Of a stretch of DNA of 64,000 bases, positions 33,274 to 42,372 are shown piece by piece. The translations under genes were made by a program, and so were the position numbers. The notes beneath the pieces are model-generated. The model was not told the origin of the DNA and made no database searches. It saw nothing but the letters and a program-made list of their open reading frames with translations. The DNA is from Mycobacterium sp. ACS1612 (lineage in GTDB: Bacteria > Actinomycetota > Actinomycetes > Mycobacteriales > Mycobacteriaceae): positions 1-64,000 of the forward strand of contig NZ_LZHZ01000037.1 of NCBI RefSeq assembly GCF_001667505.1, written 5' to 3'. How positions within the stretch are numbered: position 1 is the first letter of the stretch; every line of letters begins with the position of its first letter.

Positions 33274-34086
33274 ATGACGACTTCGCGCGCGCCGCGCCCT
33301 CGCCACTACGCCATGACGGCGCCCACTTTCTTTGCGGTGGAGTACGCCATCAATCCGTGGATGGACACCTCGACATCGGTCGACACCCACGTCGCCCTGA
33401 ATCAGTGGGAGACACTGCGGCAGACATACAAGGAACTCGGCCACACCGTGGAGTTGGTCGAGCCCGTCTCCGGCCTCCCGGACATGGTCTACGCCGCCAA
33501 CGGCGGCCTGCTGGTGAACGGCAAAGCGGTAGTCGCCAAGTTCGCCTATCCGCAGCGCGCGGGTGAGTCGGCCGCCTACGCCGAGTGGATGACGCGCCAC
33601 GGCTTTGAGCCCGCGCACACCCGGCACGTCAACGAGGGCCAGGGCGACCTGCTCGTCGTCGGCTCGATCGTGTTGGCGGGCTACGGCTTTCGCACCGAAA
33701 TCGAAGCTCACGCCGAGATCGCGGCACACGTCCAGATGCCCGTGGTGAGCCTCGAGTTGGTCGATCCGCGCTTCTACCACCTCGACACCGCGCTCGCGGT
33801 GCTCGACGACACCACCATCGCCTACTACCCGCCCGCGTTCAGCGCCGCCGCCCACGCGAAGCTGCGCGAGTTGTTCCCCGACGCGATCGTGGTCGCCGCC
33901 GCCGACGCCGATGTGCTGGGCCTCAACGTGGTGTCCGACGGTCTGAACGTGGTGATGCCTGCCGCCGCCACCGGCTTCGCCGAGCAACTGCGCCACGCCG
34001 GATTCCGGCCCGTCGGTGTCGATTTGTCCGAACTGCTCAAGGGCGGCGGGTCCGTCAAATGCTGCACGCTGGAGGTACATCCGTGA
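33274..34086 (+). CDS. Dimethylarginine dimethylaminohydrolase-like protein
   Basis: A 270-aa protein of the amidinotransferase/DDAH superfamily (pentein fold). The motifs are LPDMVYAANGGLLV, EGQGDLLVVG, the catalytic-His region RFYHLDTAL, and the C-terminal nucleophile region VKCCTLEV with Cys263/Cys264. Members hydrolyse methylarginines or other guanidino compounds to citrulline and an amine, or act as arginine hydrolases. Its stop overlaps the rocD GTG start. It is the counterpart of the M. tuberculosis gene next to rocD1/rocD2. The exact substrate is unknown, but arginine-type degradation fits the neighbours. Confidence 0.88.
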   Translation: MTTSRAPRPRHYAMTAPTFFAVEYAINPWMDTSTSVDTHVALNQWETLRQTYKELGHTVELVEPVSGLPDMVYAANGGLLVNGKAVVAKFAYPQRAGESAAYAEWMTRHGFEPAHTRHVNEGQGDLLVVGSIVLAGYGFRTEIEAHAEIAAHVQMPVVSLELVDPRFYHLDTALAVLDDTTIAYYPPAFSAAAHAKLRELFPDAIVVAAADADVLGLNVVSDGLNVVMPAAATGFAEQLRHAGFRPVGVDLSELLKGGGSVKCCTLEVHP

Positions 34087-35333
34087 CCATTCTGGATTCC
34101 ATGACGGCGACCGACACCGCGATCGACCTCGACAATCGCTACGTCGCGCACAACTACTCTCCGCTGCCGGTGGTGGCGGCCAGCGCCGAGGGCGCATGGA
34201 TCACCGACGTCGAGGGACGCCGCTACCTCGACTGCCTGGCCGCGTACTCGGCAGTCAACTTCGGGCACCACAATCCGGAGATCATCGCAGCCGCACACGC
34301 GCAACTGGACGCCGTGACACTGGTCAGCCGGGCCTTCCACTCCGACCGGCTGGGACCGTTCTGCGAGGCCTTGGCCACACTGTGCGGCAAGCAGATGGTG
34401 CTGCCGATGAACAGCGGCGCCGAGGCCGTCGAGAGTGGCATCAAGGTGGCCCGCAAATGGGGGCACGACGTGAAGGGCGTCCCCGCAGGACGAGGCAACA
34501 TCATCGTGGCGCACAACAACTTCCACGGTCGCACCACCACGATCATCAGCTTCTCCGACGACGAGACCGCGCGCCGCGGGTTCGGCCCCTACACCCCCGG
34601 CTTCCGTGCGGTGCCGTTCGGTGACGCCGATGCGCTGGCCGCCGCCATCGACGACGACACCGTCGCGGTGCTGATCGAGCCCATCCAGGGCGAGGCTGGC
34701 ATCATCGTGCCCCCCGACGATTACCTGCCGCGGGTGCGCGCACTGTGCACCGAGCACAACGTGTTGATGATCGCCGACGAGATCCAGTCCGGCCTGGCCC
34801 GCACCGGACGGACGTTCGCGTGCGAGCACTGGTCAGTGGTTCCCGATATTTATCTGCTCGGCAAAGCCCTTGGCGGCGGCGTGGTTCCGGTGTCGGCCGT
34901 GGTGGCAAACCGGGACATCCTCGAGGTGTTGCACCCCGGCGAGCACGGTTCGACGTTCGGGGGCAACCCGTTGGCAGCCGCGATCGGAACGACTGTGGTC
35001 GGCATGCTGCAGCGCGGTGAATTCCAGACCCGCGCAGCGCAATTGGGTGAGGTGCTGCACGCACGGCTGCGCGGACTCATCGGCCATGGTGTGGTCGCGG
35101 TGCGCGGCATGGGCCTGTGGGCGGGCGTCGACATCGACCCGTCCCTGGCCACCGGGAAACAGATCAGCATGAAGTTGGCCGAGCGCTTCGTGCTGGTCAA
35201 GGACACGCACGGCTCGACGCTGAGGTTTGCTCCGCCGCTTGTCATCACGGCCGAGGAGATCGAGTGGGCGATTGATCAGTTCGCCCAAGTTTTGGCGGAC
35301 ACAGGTCCACACTTGAGTTGTAGTTCAATCTAG
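34083..35333 (+). CDS. rocD: Ornithine aminotransferase
   Basis: A PLP-dependent class III aminotransferase of 416 aa converting ornithine plus 2-oxoglutarate to glutamate semialdehyde and glutamate. The substrate entry region NRYVAHNYSPLPVV, VLIEPIQGEAGIIVP, LMIADEIQSGLARTG and the PLP-binding Lys261 in YLLGKALGGG are intact. The frame is continuous, whereas M. tuberculosis carries this gene split into rocD1 and rocD2. The GTG at 34083 overlaps the upstream stop. Confidence 0.95.
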   Translation: MTILDSMTATDTAIDLDNRYVAHNYSPLPVVAASAEGAWITDVEGRRYLDCLAAYSAVNFGHHNPEIIAAAHAQLDAVTLVSRAFHSDRLGPFCEALATLCGKQMVLPMNSGAEAVESGIKVARKWGHDVKGVPAGRGNIIVAHNNFHGRTTTIISFSDDETARRGFGPYTPGFRAVPFGDADALAAAIDDDTVAVLIEPIQGEAGIIVPPDDYLPRVRALCTEHNVLMIADEIQSGLARTGRTFACEHWSVVPDIYLLGKALGGGVVPVSAVVANRDILEVLHPGEHGSTFGGNPLAAAIGTTVVGMLQRGEFQTRAAQLGEVLHARLRGLIGHGVVAVRGMGLWAGVDIDPSLATGKQISMKLAERFVLVKDTHGSTLRFAPPLVITAEEIEWAIDQFAQVLADTGPHLSCSSI

Positions 35334-35350
35334 GCTCCGCAGGAGGCGCC

Positions 35351-36886
35351 ATGACCGCTCCATCGTCAAGCTTCTCCGAACAACTGACGCGGCGCAGGCC
35401 CGTTGCCGGCGCCCCGGTCGCGCACGGCGCCTCCGATCACCTCAAGCGAAGTATCGGCACTTTTCAGCTGACGATGTTCGGCGTCGGCGCGACGGTGGGC
35501 ACCGGCATCTTCTTCGTGCTGTCGGCGGCGGTGCCCGAAGCGGGCCCCGCCGTGCTCATCTCGTTCGTCATCGCGGCGATCGCCGCCGGTCTTTCGGCGC
35601 TCTGTTACGCCGAGATGGCCTCGTCGGTACCCGTGTCGGGGTCAACCTATTCGTACGCCTACACCACGCTCGGCGAGTTCGTCGCGATGGGCGTCGCGGC
35701 ATGTCTGCTACTTGAATACGGCGTTTCGATCTCCGCGGTCGCGGTGGGTTGGAGCGGATACGTCAACAAGTTGATGGACAACCTGTTCGGCTGGCAGTTG
35801 CCGCAGGCGCTCACGGCGGCGCCGTGGGACTCCACCCCCGGCATCGTGAACCTGCCGGCCGTCCTGCTGATTTTCATGTGCGCGCTGCTGCTGATCCGCG
35901 GTGCCAGCGAGTCGGCCCTCGTCAACAGCATCATGGTGGTCATCAAGCTGGGCGTGCTTGCGATGTTCATCGTCATCGCGCTGACGGCCTTCAACGCCGA
36001 CCACTTCCAGGGGTTCTGGGACAAGGGCTTCTCGGGCATCACCGCGGCGGCGAGCATGATCTTCTTCTCGTTCATTGGCCTTGACGCGGTCTCGACGGCA
36101 GGCGATGAAGTCAAGAATCCGCAGAAGACGATGCCGCGGGCCATCATCGCCGCGCTCATCGTCGTCACCAGCTTCTACATCCTGGTGGCGTTTGCAGGTC
36201 TCGGCACCCAGGACGCAGCGGAGTTCGGTTCGGACGAACAGTCCGAGGCCGGGCTGTCGGTCATCCTGGAGAACATCACCGGCGGCACCTGGGCCAGCAC
36301 GATTCTGGCTGCGGGCGCTGTGATTTCGATCTTCTCTGTGACGCTTGTCGTGCTGTACGGGCAGACCAGGATCCTGTTCGCGATGGGTCGCGACGGACTG
36401 TTGCCCTCGATGTTCGCCAAGGTGAACCCGCGGACGATGACCCCGGTGAACAACACGATCATCGTCGCGGTCGTCACGGCGATCCTGGCCGGGTTCGTCC
36501 CGCTGAACTGGCTGTTGGACGCGGTGTCGATCGGCACCTTGGTCGCATTCAGCGTGGTGTCGATCGGCGTGATCATCCTGCGGAAACGCGAGCCGAATCT
36601 GGAGCGGCCGTTCAAGGTTCCCGGGTATCCGGTGACGCCGGTACTCGCCGTCGCCGCGTGCGTGTGGATCCTGTCTGGTCTGCGCTGGGAGACGTGGCTG
36701 GTATTCGGCGGCTGTGTGGGGGCCGTGCTGCTGTTCTACCTGGCCTGGGGCCGACACCACAGTGCGCTCAATGCCGGAGCCGCGGACGGCTACATTCCCA
36801 CCGCGGTGCCCGGCGACGACGATGTCATGTTCGTCGATCATCCGGCAGATCACCATTTCGTCACCCCGCACAAGGATGAGCCGTGA
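35351..36886 (+). CDS. rocE: APC-family basic amino acid permease (RocE-like)
   Basis: A 12-TM amino acid permease of 511 aa. The N-terminal TM1 motif is FGVGATVGTGIFFVLSAA; further conserved parts are FFSFIGLDAVSTAGDEVKNPQKTMPRAI and ALTAFNADHF. It follows rocD by 17 nt with an AGGAGG ribosome-binding site. The neighbours suggest arginine/ornithine uptake. Its stop overlaps the usp GTG start. Confidence 0.9.
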   Translation: MTAPSSSFSEQLTRRRPVAGAPVAHGASDHLKRSIGTFQLTMFGVGATVGTGIFFVLSAAVPEAGPAVLISFVIAAIAAGLSALCYAEMASSVPVSGSTYSYAYTTLGEFVAMGVAACLLLEYGVSISAVAVGWSGYVNKLMDNLFGWQLPQALTAAPWDSTPGIVNLPAVLLIFMCALLLIRGASESALVNSIMVVIKLGVLAMFIVIALTAFNADHFQGFWDKGFSGITAAASMIFFSFIGLDAVSTAGDEVKNPQKTMPRAIIAALIVVTSFYILVAFAGLGTQDAAEFGSDEQSEAGLSVILENITGGTWASTILAAGAVISIFSVTLVVLYGQTRILFAMGRDGLLPSMFAKVNPRTMTPVNNTIIVAVVTAILAGFVPLNWLLDAVSIGTLVAFSVVSIGVIILRKREPNLERPFKVPGYPVTPVLAVAACVWILSGLRWETWLVFGGCVGAVLLFYLAWGRHHSALNAGAADGYIPTAVPGDDDVMFVDHPADHHFVTPHKDEP

Positions 36887-37764
36887 CCGTCGTCGTCGGC
36901 TACCTCGCGGGCAAGGGGGGCCGCGCACCACTGCACCTCGCCGTCGAGGCGGCCAGGGCGCTGAACACGACGCTGACCATCGTCACCGTCGTACCGCGAC
37001 CGTGGATGATTCCGTCGCTGGCCCGCGTCGACGCCGAATTCTCCCAGTACGCAGAACAATTGGCGATGAATTCGGCGAAGCAGGCGGAGGAGTTCATCGG
37101 TGCGGTCGGCGGCGGTGTCGACGTCAACTACCACACGGTGGCGCACCGCTCCGCCTCTGGCGGGTTGATGGAGGCGGCGGCGGAACTCGCGCCGGAGTTG
37201 CTCGTGCTGGGCTCGGCGTCCGAGGGCAGGCTCGGCCAGGTGGTGATCGGATCGACGGCTGACAGCCTGTTGCACTCGTCGCCGGTGCCGATGGCCATCG
37301 CGCCTCGCGGTTACCGCGGCTCGAAATCCGGTGGGCTGACGCGGATCACCGCGGCGTATCCCGGCACCCCGGAGACACTGCACGTCGTGCAACGCGTAAC
37401 GGCGCTGGCCGAGCGGCTCAACGTGCCGATGCGGGTGGTCACGTTCGCGGTTCGTGGCCGCACCATGTATCCGCCGGAGGTCGGGCTCAGCGCCGAGGAC
37501 TCCATTCTCGAACAACTGGCGTCACATGCCCGGAAGACATTGGCGCAGTTGAAGACCGACGGTGTGGTCGGCGAGAACGTCGATTTGCAGGTGGTCACCG
37601 GCAACAATTGGGCCGACGCGCTGGACGCGGCGGACTGGCAGGACGGTGACCTGCTCGCGATCGGCACCTCGCCTGCGGGCGGCATCGCGCGGGTGTTCCT
37701 GGGTTCGCGGGGCTCGAAGATCCTGCGGCACAGCCCCGTCCCGGTGCTGGTGCTGCCGGGCTAG
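36883..37764 (+). CDS. Universal stress protein (tandem UspA domains)
   Basis: A 293-aa protein with two Usp domains (about 1-145 and 150-293). The second ends GIARVFLGSRGSKILRHSPVPVLVLPG, containing the G-x2-G-x9-G(S/T) ATP-binding pattern; the first has a matching VVIGSTADSLLHSSPVPMAIAP. It is coupled to rocE by GTGA. The arrangement permease-usp is conserved in M. tuberculosis (Rv2320c-Rv2319c). Its stop overlaps the convergent SDR by 4 nt. Confidence 0.9.
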   Translation: MTVVVGYLAGKGGRAPLHLAVEAARALNTTLTIVTVVPRPWMIPSLARVDAEFSQYAEQLAMNSAKQAEEFIGAVGGGVDVNYHTVAHRSASGGLMEAAAELAPELLVLGSASEGRLGQVVIGSTADSLLHSSPVPMAIAPRGYRGSKSGGLTRITAAYPGTPETLHVVQRVTALAERLNVPMRVVTFAVRGRTMYPPEVGLSAEDSILEQLASHARKTLAQLKTDGVVGENVDLQVVTGNNWADALDAADWQDGDLLAIGTSPAGGIARVFLGSRGSKILRHSPVPVLVLPG

Positions 37765-38615
37765 TACTTCATGGTGCCGCGGTCGACGGCGATCTGGCTA
37801 CCGGAGATCGTCCTGGACCCGTCACCGGCCAACCACGCAACGACGTCGGACACCTCTTCGGCGGTCATGAATTCCTGCAGCCCCTTCTTCCCCTCGTGGT
37901 TCACCGGGTGGTAGGGCATCGGCGCGAAGCTGTGCAGGTATTGCGGATACTTGGCGAAGATCGCCATCATCGCGTCCTTCTCAACCATCGGTGTGTCGAT
38001 CGAATACGGGTGGATCGAGTTGACGCGAATCCCGTACTCCCCGACTTCGATCGCCAGCGCGTTGGTCAGCGCCACCACCCCGTGCTTGGACGCGGAGTAG
38101 TGGCCGTTACCCGGCGTGGCCTTCAAACCCGCCGACGAACTGACGACGATGATCGACCCTCCGTTGCCCGCTTCGATCATCGCGGGCACCGCCGCCCGGA
38201 TGGTCCGCCACGTGCCGTTGAGGTTGACGTCGATGACGGTGTCCCACTGCTCTTCGGACATCTCGAACATCCGGCCCCAGCTCAGCACGCCTGCGTTGGC
38301 GACGACGACATCGAGGCGGCCGAACTGTTCGACACCGTCGGCGACCACCTGCTGCAGGGCGGCCAGGTCGCGGATGTCGACCTCCCTGGCCAGCACCTTG
38401 CGGCCGGTGGCTTCCACCGCGGCCACCGTCTCGGCCAGTTCCTCCGAAGTGGCCAGCGGGTAGGTGATGGTCTCCGAGATCGGGCCGCAGACGTCGACCG
38501 CGATGATGTCGGCACCCTCGGTGGCCAGCCGAATCGCATGTGCCCGCCCCTGACCGCGCGCTGCCCCGGTGATGAATGCCACTCGCCCGTCCAGGCTGCC
38601 GTTCGAACCCGTCAC
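37761..38615 (-). CDS. Mycofactocin-coupled short-chain dehydrogenase/reductase
   Basis: An NAD-dependent SDR of 284 aa. The Rossmann motif is AFITGAARGQGRAHAIRLA, with Ser in VVSSSAGLKATPGNGHYSASKHG giving the YxxxK catalytic pair. The insertion AVDVCGPISETITYPLATSEELAETV after strand beta-2 is characteristic of SDRs with tightly bound NADH regenerated by mycofactocin. It corresponds to M. tuberculosis Rv0687 and is a probable client of the mft cluster 9 kb away. The alcohol substrate is unknown. It is separated from the flavoprotein at 31482-32657 by the arginine genes. Confidence 0.92.
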   Translation of the reverse strand: MTGSNGSLDGRVAFITGAARGQGRAHAIRLATEGADIIAVDVCGPISETITYPLATSEELAETVAAVEATGRKVLAREVDIRDLAALQQVVADGVEQFGRLDVVVANAGVLSWGRMFEMSEEQWDTVIDVNLNGTWRTIRAAVPAMIEAGNGGSIIVVSSSAGLKATPGNGHYSASKHGVVALTNALAIEVGEYGIRVNSIHPYSIDTPMVEKDAMMAIFAKYPQYLHSFAPMPYHPVNHEGKKGLQEFMTAEEVSDVVAWLAGDGSRTISGSQIAVDRGTMKY

Positions 38616-38682
38616 CGCTGCTCCTTTCGTGAGCCTGCGGCCCAGGCTAACAGCAGAACTGGAACGTGTTCTAGTACGCCTG

Positions 38683-39924
38683 TCAGGCCGGGTCGCGGAT
38701 CAGCGGACAGGTCATGCAGTGGCCGCCGCCGCGCCCACGGCCGAGTTCGGCGCCGACGATGGTGATCACCTCGATTCCGGCCCGGCGCAGCAGCGTGTTG
38801 GTGTGGGTGTTGCGGTCATAGGCGAACACCACGCCTGGTTCGACGGCGACCAGGTTGTTGCCGCTGTCCCACTGTTGTCGCTCCGAGTCGTAGGCGGTTC
38901 CGCCGGTCTCGACGACCCGCAGTTTGCCGACCCCGAGCGCGGCGGCCACCACTTCGACGAACGGTTTGGTCGCCTCTTCCACGTCAACGCTGATGTCGTT
39001 GTCGCTGGGATGCAGCACGAACGTCTGCAGCGCGTCAACGATGCCGGGATAGATGGTCACCACATCACGGTCGGCGAAGGTGAAGACGGTGTCCAGATGC
39101 ATCGCCGCCCGAAGCTTCGGCATGCCCGCGACGATCACCTGAGTCGCGGCCTCCTCTGCGAACAGCCTCGACGCAACCTGTGTGATCGCCTGGCGCGATG
39201 TGCGTTCGCTCATCCCGATGATCACCACGCCGTTACCGGGCACCAGCACGTCGCCGCCCTCGAATGTGGCCATCCCCCACGACGTTTCGGGATCTCCCCA
39301 CCAGACCTTGGAGCCGACGAAGTCGGGATGGAATTCGTAGATCGCCTTCATCAGCAACGTCTCGTCGTGGCGCGCAGGCCAGAACAGCGGGTTGAGCGTC
39401 AGGCCACCGTATATCCAGCAGGTGGTGTCGCGGGTGTACAGGGTGTTGGGCAGCGGCGGCATCAAATACTCTGTGACGCCGGTGCTTTCGCGGGCCAAAG
39501 CACGGTACCCGGATTGCAGTTCCTTGGGCAGGTCGCGGGTCGACATCCCGCCGATCAGCAACTCGGCCAGCTGCCGCGGCGCGAGTGAGTCCAGGTAGCC
39601 ACGGGTGTCGTCGACCAGCCCGAGCCCCACCTCGTTGGGCACGATCTTGCGATCGAGCAGCCACGCCTTGGCGGCGGGATCCTGCATCGTCTCGGTCAGC
39701 ACATCGTGCAGTTCGACGACCTCGACATCGCGCTCCCGCATCTTGTCGATGAAATCGAAGTGGTCGCGACGCGCGTTCTGCACCCACAGCACGTCGTCGA
39801 ACAACAGATCGTCGCAATTGGTCGGGGTGAGCCGCTCGTGTGCCAGGCCGGGTGAGCACACCAGAACCTTGCGTAGCTTGCCGACTTCAGAGTGAACGCC
39901 ATACGCGGCAGCCGCAGTCGTCAC
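38683..39924 (-). CDS. arcA: Arginine deiminase
   Basis: Hydrolyses arginine to citrulline and ammonia. The 413-aa pentein-fold enzyme starts YGVHSEVGKLRKVLVCSPGLAHERLTPTN. It has TFEGGDVLVPGNGVVIIGMSERTS, MHLDTVFTFADRD with the catalytic His, and ends GRGRGGGHCMTCPLIRDP with nucleophile Cys403. The start is GTG at 39924, 24 nt after the antiporter stop. arcB (ornithine carbamoyltransferase) and arcC (carbamate kinase) are not in the window. Confidence 0.95.
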   Translation of the reverse strand: MTTAAAAYGVHSEVGKLRKVLVCSPGLAHERLTPTNCDDLLFDDVLWVQNARRDHFDFIDKMRERDVEVVELHDVLTETMQDPAAKAWLLDRKIVPNEVGLGLVDDTRGYLDSLAPRQLAELLIGGMSTRDLPKELQSGYRALARESTGVTEYLMPPLPNTLYTRDTTCWIYGGLTLNPLFWPARHDETLLMKAIYEFHPDFVGSKVWWGDPETSWGMATFEGGDVLVPGNGVVIIGMSERTSRQAITQVASRLFAEEAATQVIVAGMPKLRAAMHLDTVFTFADRDVVTIYPGIVDALQTFVLHPSDNDISVDVEEATKPFVEVVAAALGVGKLRVVETGGTAYDSERQQWDSGNNLVAVEPGVVFAYDRNTHTNTLLRRAGIEVITIVGAELGRGRGGGHCMTCPLIRDPA

Positions 39925-39948
39925 CTCGCTCCTTCCCGCGCCTAAGCG

Positions 39949-41391
39949 CTATATCTCGATCGCGCCGGTTGCCAAAGACACCACACCCGCCACCGCCCCG
40001 AGGACGATCACGCCGAACAGCACCGCCTCGATGGGGGTGAAGACTCGCAGACCGCGTTCTCGGCGCGCCTTGAAAAAGAGTGCGGCCGCGGGTGCATAGA
40101 GGATGCAGGACAGCAACAGCTTGTCGAAGCCCGCCGCGTAGAGCAGGAACAGCGTGTACGCCGTGGCCACGGCGGCAACGATCATGTCCGGCACCAGCGA
40201 GGATTTGTCACCGTAAGTCTCACGCGTGAGCGTCAACTTCAGCGCGTAGGCCGCGGCCAGGAAATACGGGATGAGGGATAGCGCTGCGGTCAGATCCAGC
40301 ATGAAGTCGAGCGCGTCCGCGGCGAACAGCAGCGCCACCAACAACAGTGAAACCAGGCCCGAGGCCATGATGAGCGCGATCACCGGTGCGCCGTGACTGT
40401 TGGTACGCGCCAAAAATCGCGGCATGTCCTCGGACCTGGCGGGAATGTAGAGGATCTCGGCGGCCATCAGGGTCCATGCAAGATAGGCGCCCAACACCGA
40501 AACGATGACGCCGACGCGGATGAAGATCGACCCCCACGGCCCGACGATCGACTCCAATACCGATGCCATGGACGGCTGGCTGACCCCCGCCAATTGGCCC
40601 TGTGGCATCACGCCATACGACACCAACGTGACCATCGCGAAAACGGCGAGCACACTGAGAAATCCAATGACGGTCGCGCGCCCGACATCCTCACGTTTGC
40701 GCGCCATCCGCGAGTACACGGTCGCGCCTTCGATGCCCAGGAACACGAACACCGTGATCAACATGGTGCCGGTCGCCTGGTCGAATACGGACGCCGACGA
40801 GTAATCCTTGTCGCCCCAGAAGTTGTCCGCAAAGACGTCGGCCTTGAACGCGACGATCGCGATCACGATGAACACCAGTATCGGCACAACTTTGGCAATG
40901 GTGACGATGTAGTTGATCACCGCCGCGTCCCTGACCCCGCGCATGACGAGGAAGGCGAACAGCCACACCCCCACGGCCGACACCACGACCGCGAGCACGG
41001 TATCGCCTGCGCCGAAGCCCGGTATCAACGCGCTGAGCGTCGCGGTGATCAGCACCCAGTAGGAGGTGTTGCCTGCACACGCCGATGCCCAGAAGCCGAT
41101 CGCCGAGTTGAAGCCCATGTAGTCGCCGAATCCCGCCTTGGCGTAGGCGAAGATGCCTGCATCCAGGTCCGGCTTGCGCATCGCCAACCGCTGAAAGACG
41201 AAGGCCAGCATCAACATTCCGGTGCCTGCGATGGTCCAGGCGATGATGGCGCCCAGCACGCCGGTTTCGGTGCCGAACCGGCGCGGCAGCAGAAAGACAC
41301 CGGACCCGACCATCGAACCGACGACCATCGCGGTCAGTGTTGGCAGACTGACCTTTTCGGTTACCTTTTCAGGCTGCTCCGTTGCCGTCAT
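39949..41391 (-). CDS. arcD: APC-family arginine/ornithine antiporter-like transporter (ArcD type)
   Basis: A 480-aa amino acid antiporter with about 13 hydrophobic segments. TM1 is MVVGSMVGSGVFLLPRRF, followed by NTSYWVLITATLSALIPGFG and IEGATVYSRMARKREDVGRATVIGF, all typical of the basic amino acid/polyamine antiporter group. It is encoded directly upstream of arcA, so exchange of arginine for ornithine or citrulline is the likely role. This is family plus context inference. Confidence 0.88.
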   Translation of the reverse strand: MTATEQPEKVTEKVSLPTLTAMVVGSMVGSGVFLLPRRFGTETGVLGAIIAWTIAGTGMLMLAFVFQRLAMRKPDLDAGIFAYAKAGFGDYMGFNSAIGFWASACAGNTSYWVLITATLSALIPGFGAGDTVLAVVVSAVGVWLFAFLVMRGVRDAAVINYIVTIAKVVPILVFIVIAIVAFKADVFADNFWGDKDYSSASVFDQATGTMLITVFVFLGIEGATVYSRMARKREDVGRATVIGFLSVLAVFAMVTLVSYGVMPQGQLAGVSQPSMASVLESIVGPWGSIFIRVGVIVSVLGAYLAWTLMAAEILYIPARSEDMPRFLARTNSHGAPVIALIMASGLVSLLLVALLFAADALDFMLDLTAALSLIPYFLAAAYALKLTLTRETYGDKSSLVPDMIVAAVATAYTLFLLYAAGFDKLLLSCILYAPAAALFFKARRERGLRVFTPIEAVLFGVIVLGAVAGVVSLATGAIEI

Positions 41392-41465
41392 GAATCGTCA
41401 CCGCATTCGTTTGGCGTCGCACGAAGCCTAAGCGACTGCGGGTGAACCGCATTGCGGTTTGGACG

Positions 41466-42293
41466 TTAAAGGTCGGACAAGATCTGTTGACGCTTGGCGT
41501 TGTACTCGTCCTCGGAGATCGTGCCGGTGGCACGCAGCGTTTCCAGTTCCTGCAGGCGCTGCGCGGTGGTCGGTTCGGGCGGGGGGGCGTATGCGGGCGC
41601 CCCCGCCGGCGCCTGGGCCGCGGGGGCTTGCTGGGCCGCCGCGGCACGCCGGACAACGGCTTGCACCTGCGCGCGCGCCGACGGATTCGAGCGCAGATCG
41701 ATCATGTTGTTGAGTCCGATCCCGTTCGCCTTCAGGATCTGCAGAATCTCCATCAACGGGCCCGCCTGCCCGCTGAGGTCGTAGGTCCGGTTGTCCTCGG
41801 CGATGGTGAAGTTCGCAGGCATCACACCGGCGACCAATGCGCTTCGCTCCCAATCGATTTGGTATTCGTTGGTGGTGGGATCGACAAGAGCCACCAACTT
41901 GCGACTGGTGATCATCGGCAACCGCGTGATCGAGGCGATCACCCGGTCCTGGGATGCGAACGGCGCGATGCCGGGGCCGGAGATCTGCAGGTCGATCTTC
42001 ACCAACGGCTGTTCGTTGATGCGGGTTCCGGTTTCGTGGATGCCGACGACCTGGGCCAGCGCCAGCACGCCGTTCTGTTCGAGCGCCTGGGTCTTGGCCG
42101 CGGATTTTGCTCCGAAATTCGCCAGCGCCAACGCGATGAGCACGTCGGCGGCGGTGATCAGCAGGCCCACGAAGAACATCCACTTCAAATAGGTGCTCTG
42201 CCCCGTGGCGAAGTAGACCACCAGAAAGATGGGCCCGACGAGACCGCCACAGATGAGCACCATGATTTGGGCCTTGAGATATCGCGCCAACAT
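41466..42293 (-). CDS. Membrane protein with C-terminal SHOCT-like domain
   Basis: A 275-aa protein. Two N-terminal hydrophobic segments (about residues 9-27 and 36-58) are followed by a soluble domain with VVGIHETGTRINEQPLVKI. A Pro/Ala-rich linker comes next, and a C-terminal SHOCT-type helix pair, LQELETLRATGTISEDEYNAKRQQIL. Such proteins are common in mycobacteria; function unknown. It lies 74 bp upstream of the arcD-like gene on the same strand and may or may not be co-transcribed. Confidence 0.82.
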   Translation of the reverse strand: MLARYLKAQIMVLICGGLVGPIFLVVYFATGQSTYLKWMFFVGLLITAADVLIALALANFGAKSAAKTQALEQNGVLALAQVVGIHETGTRINEQPLVKIDLQISGPGIAPFASQDRVIASITRLPMITSRKLVALVDPTTNEYQIDWERSALVAGVMPANFTIAEDNRTYDLSGQAGPLMEILQILKANGIGLNNMIDLRSNPSARAQVQAVVRRAAAAQQAPAAQAPAGAPAYAPPPEPTTAQRLQELETLRATGTISEDEYNAKRQQILSDL

Positions 42294-42360
42294 CTGCCAC
42301 GCTCCTGTCGTTTGCCAGCTACGCGTGTCAGATTAGCGCCAAACCGCCGGTTGTGAGCCG

Positions 42361-42366
42361 TATCGT
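42361..42366 (+). promoter_or_regulatory. Putative -10 element for a leaderless MFS transcript
   Basis: TATCGT fits TAnnnT and is followed by 6 nt and then the GTG start at 42373. No ribosome-binding site is evident. This matches the leaderless layout seen for atsA and others. Confidence 0.35.
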
Positions 42367-42372
42367 CAGGCC

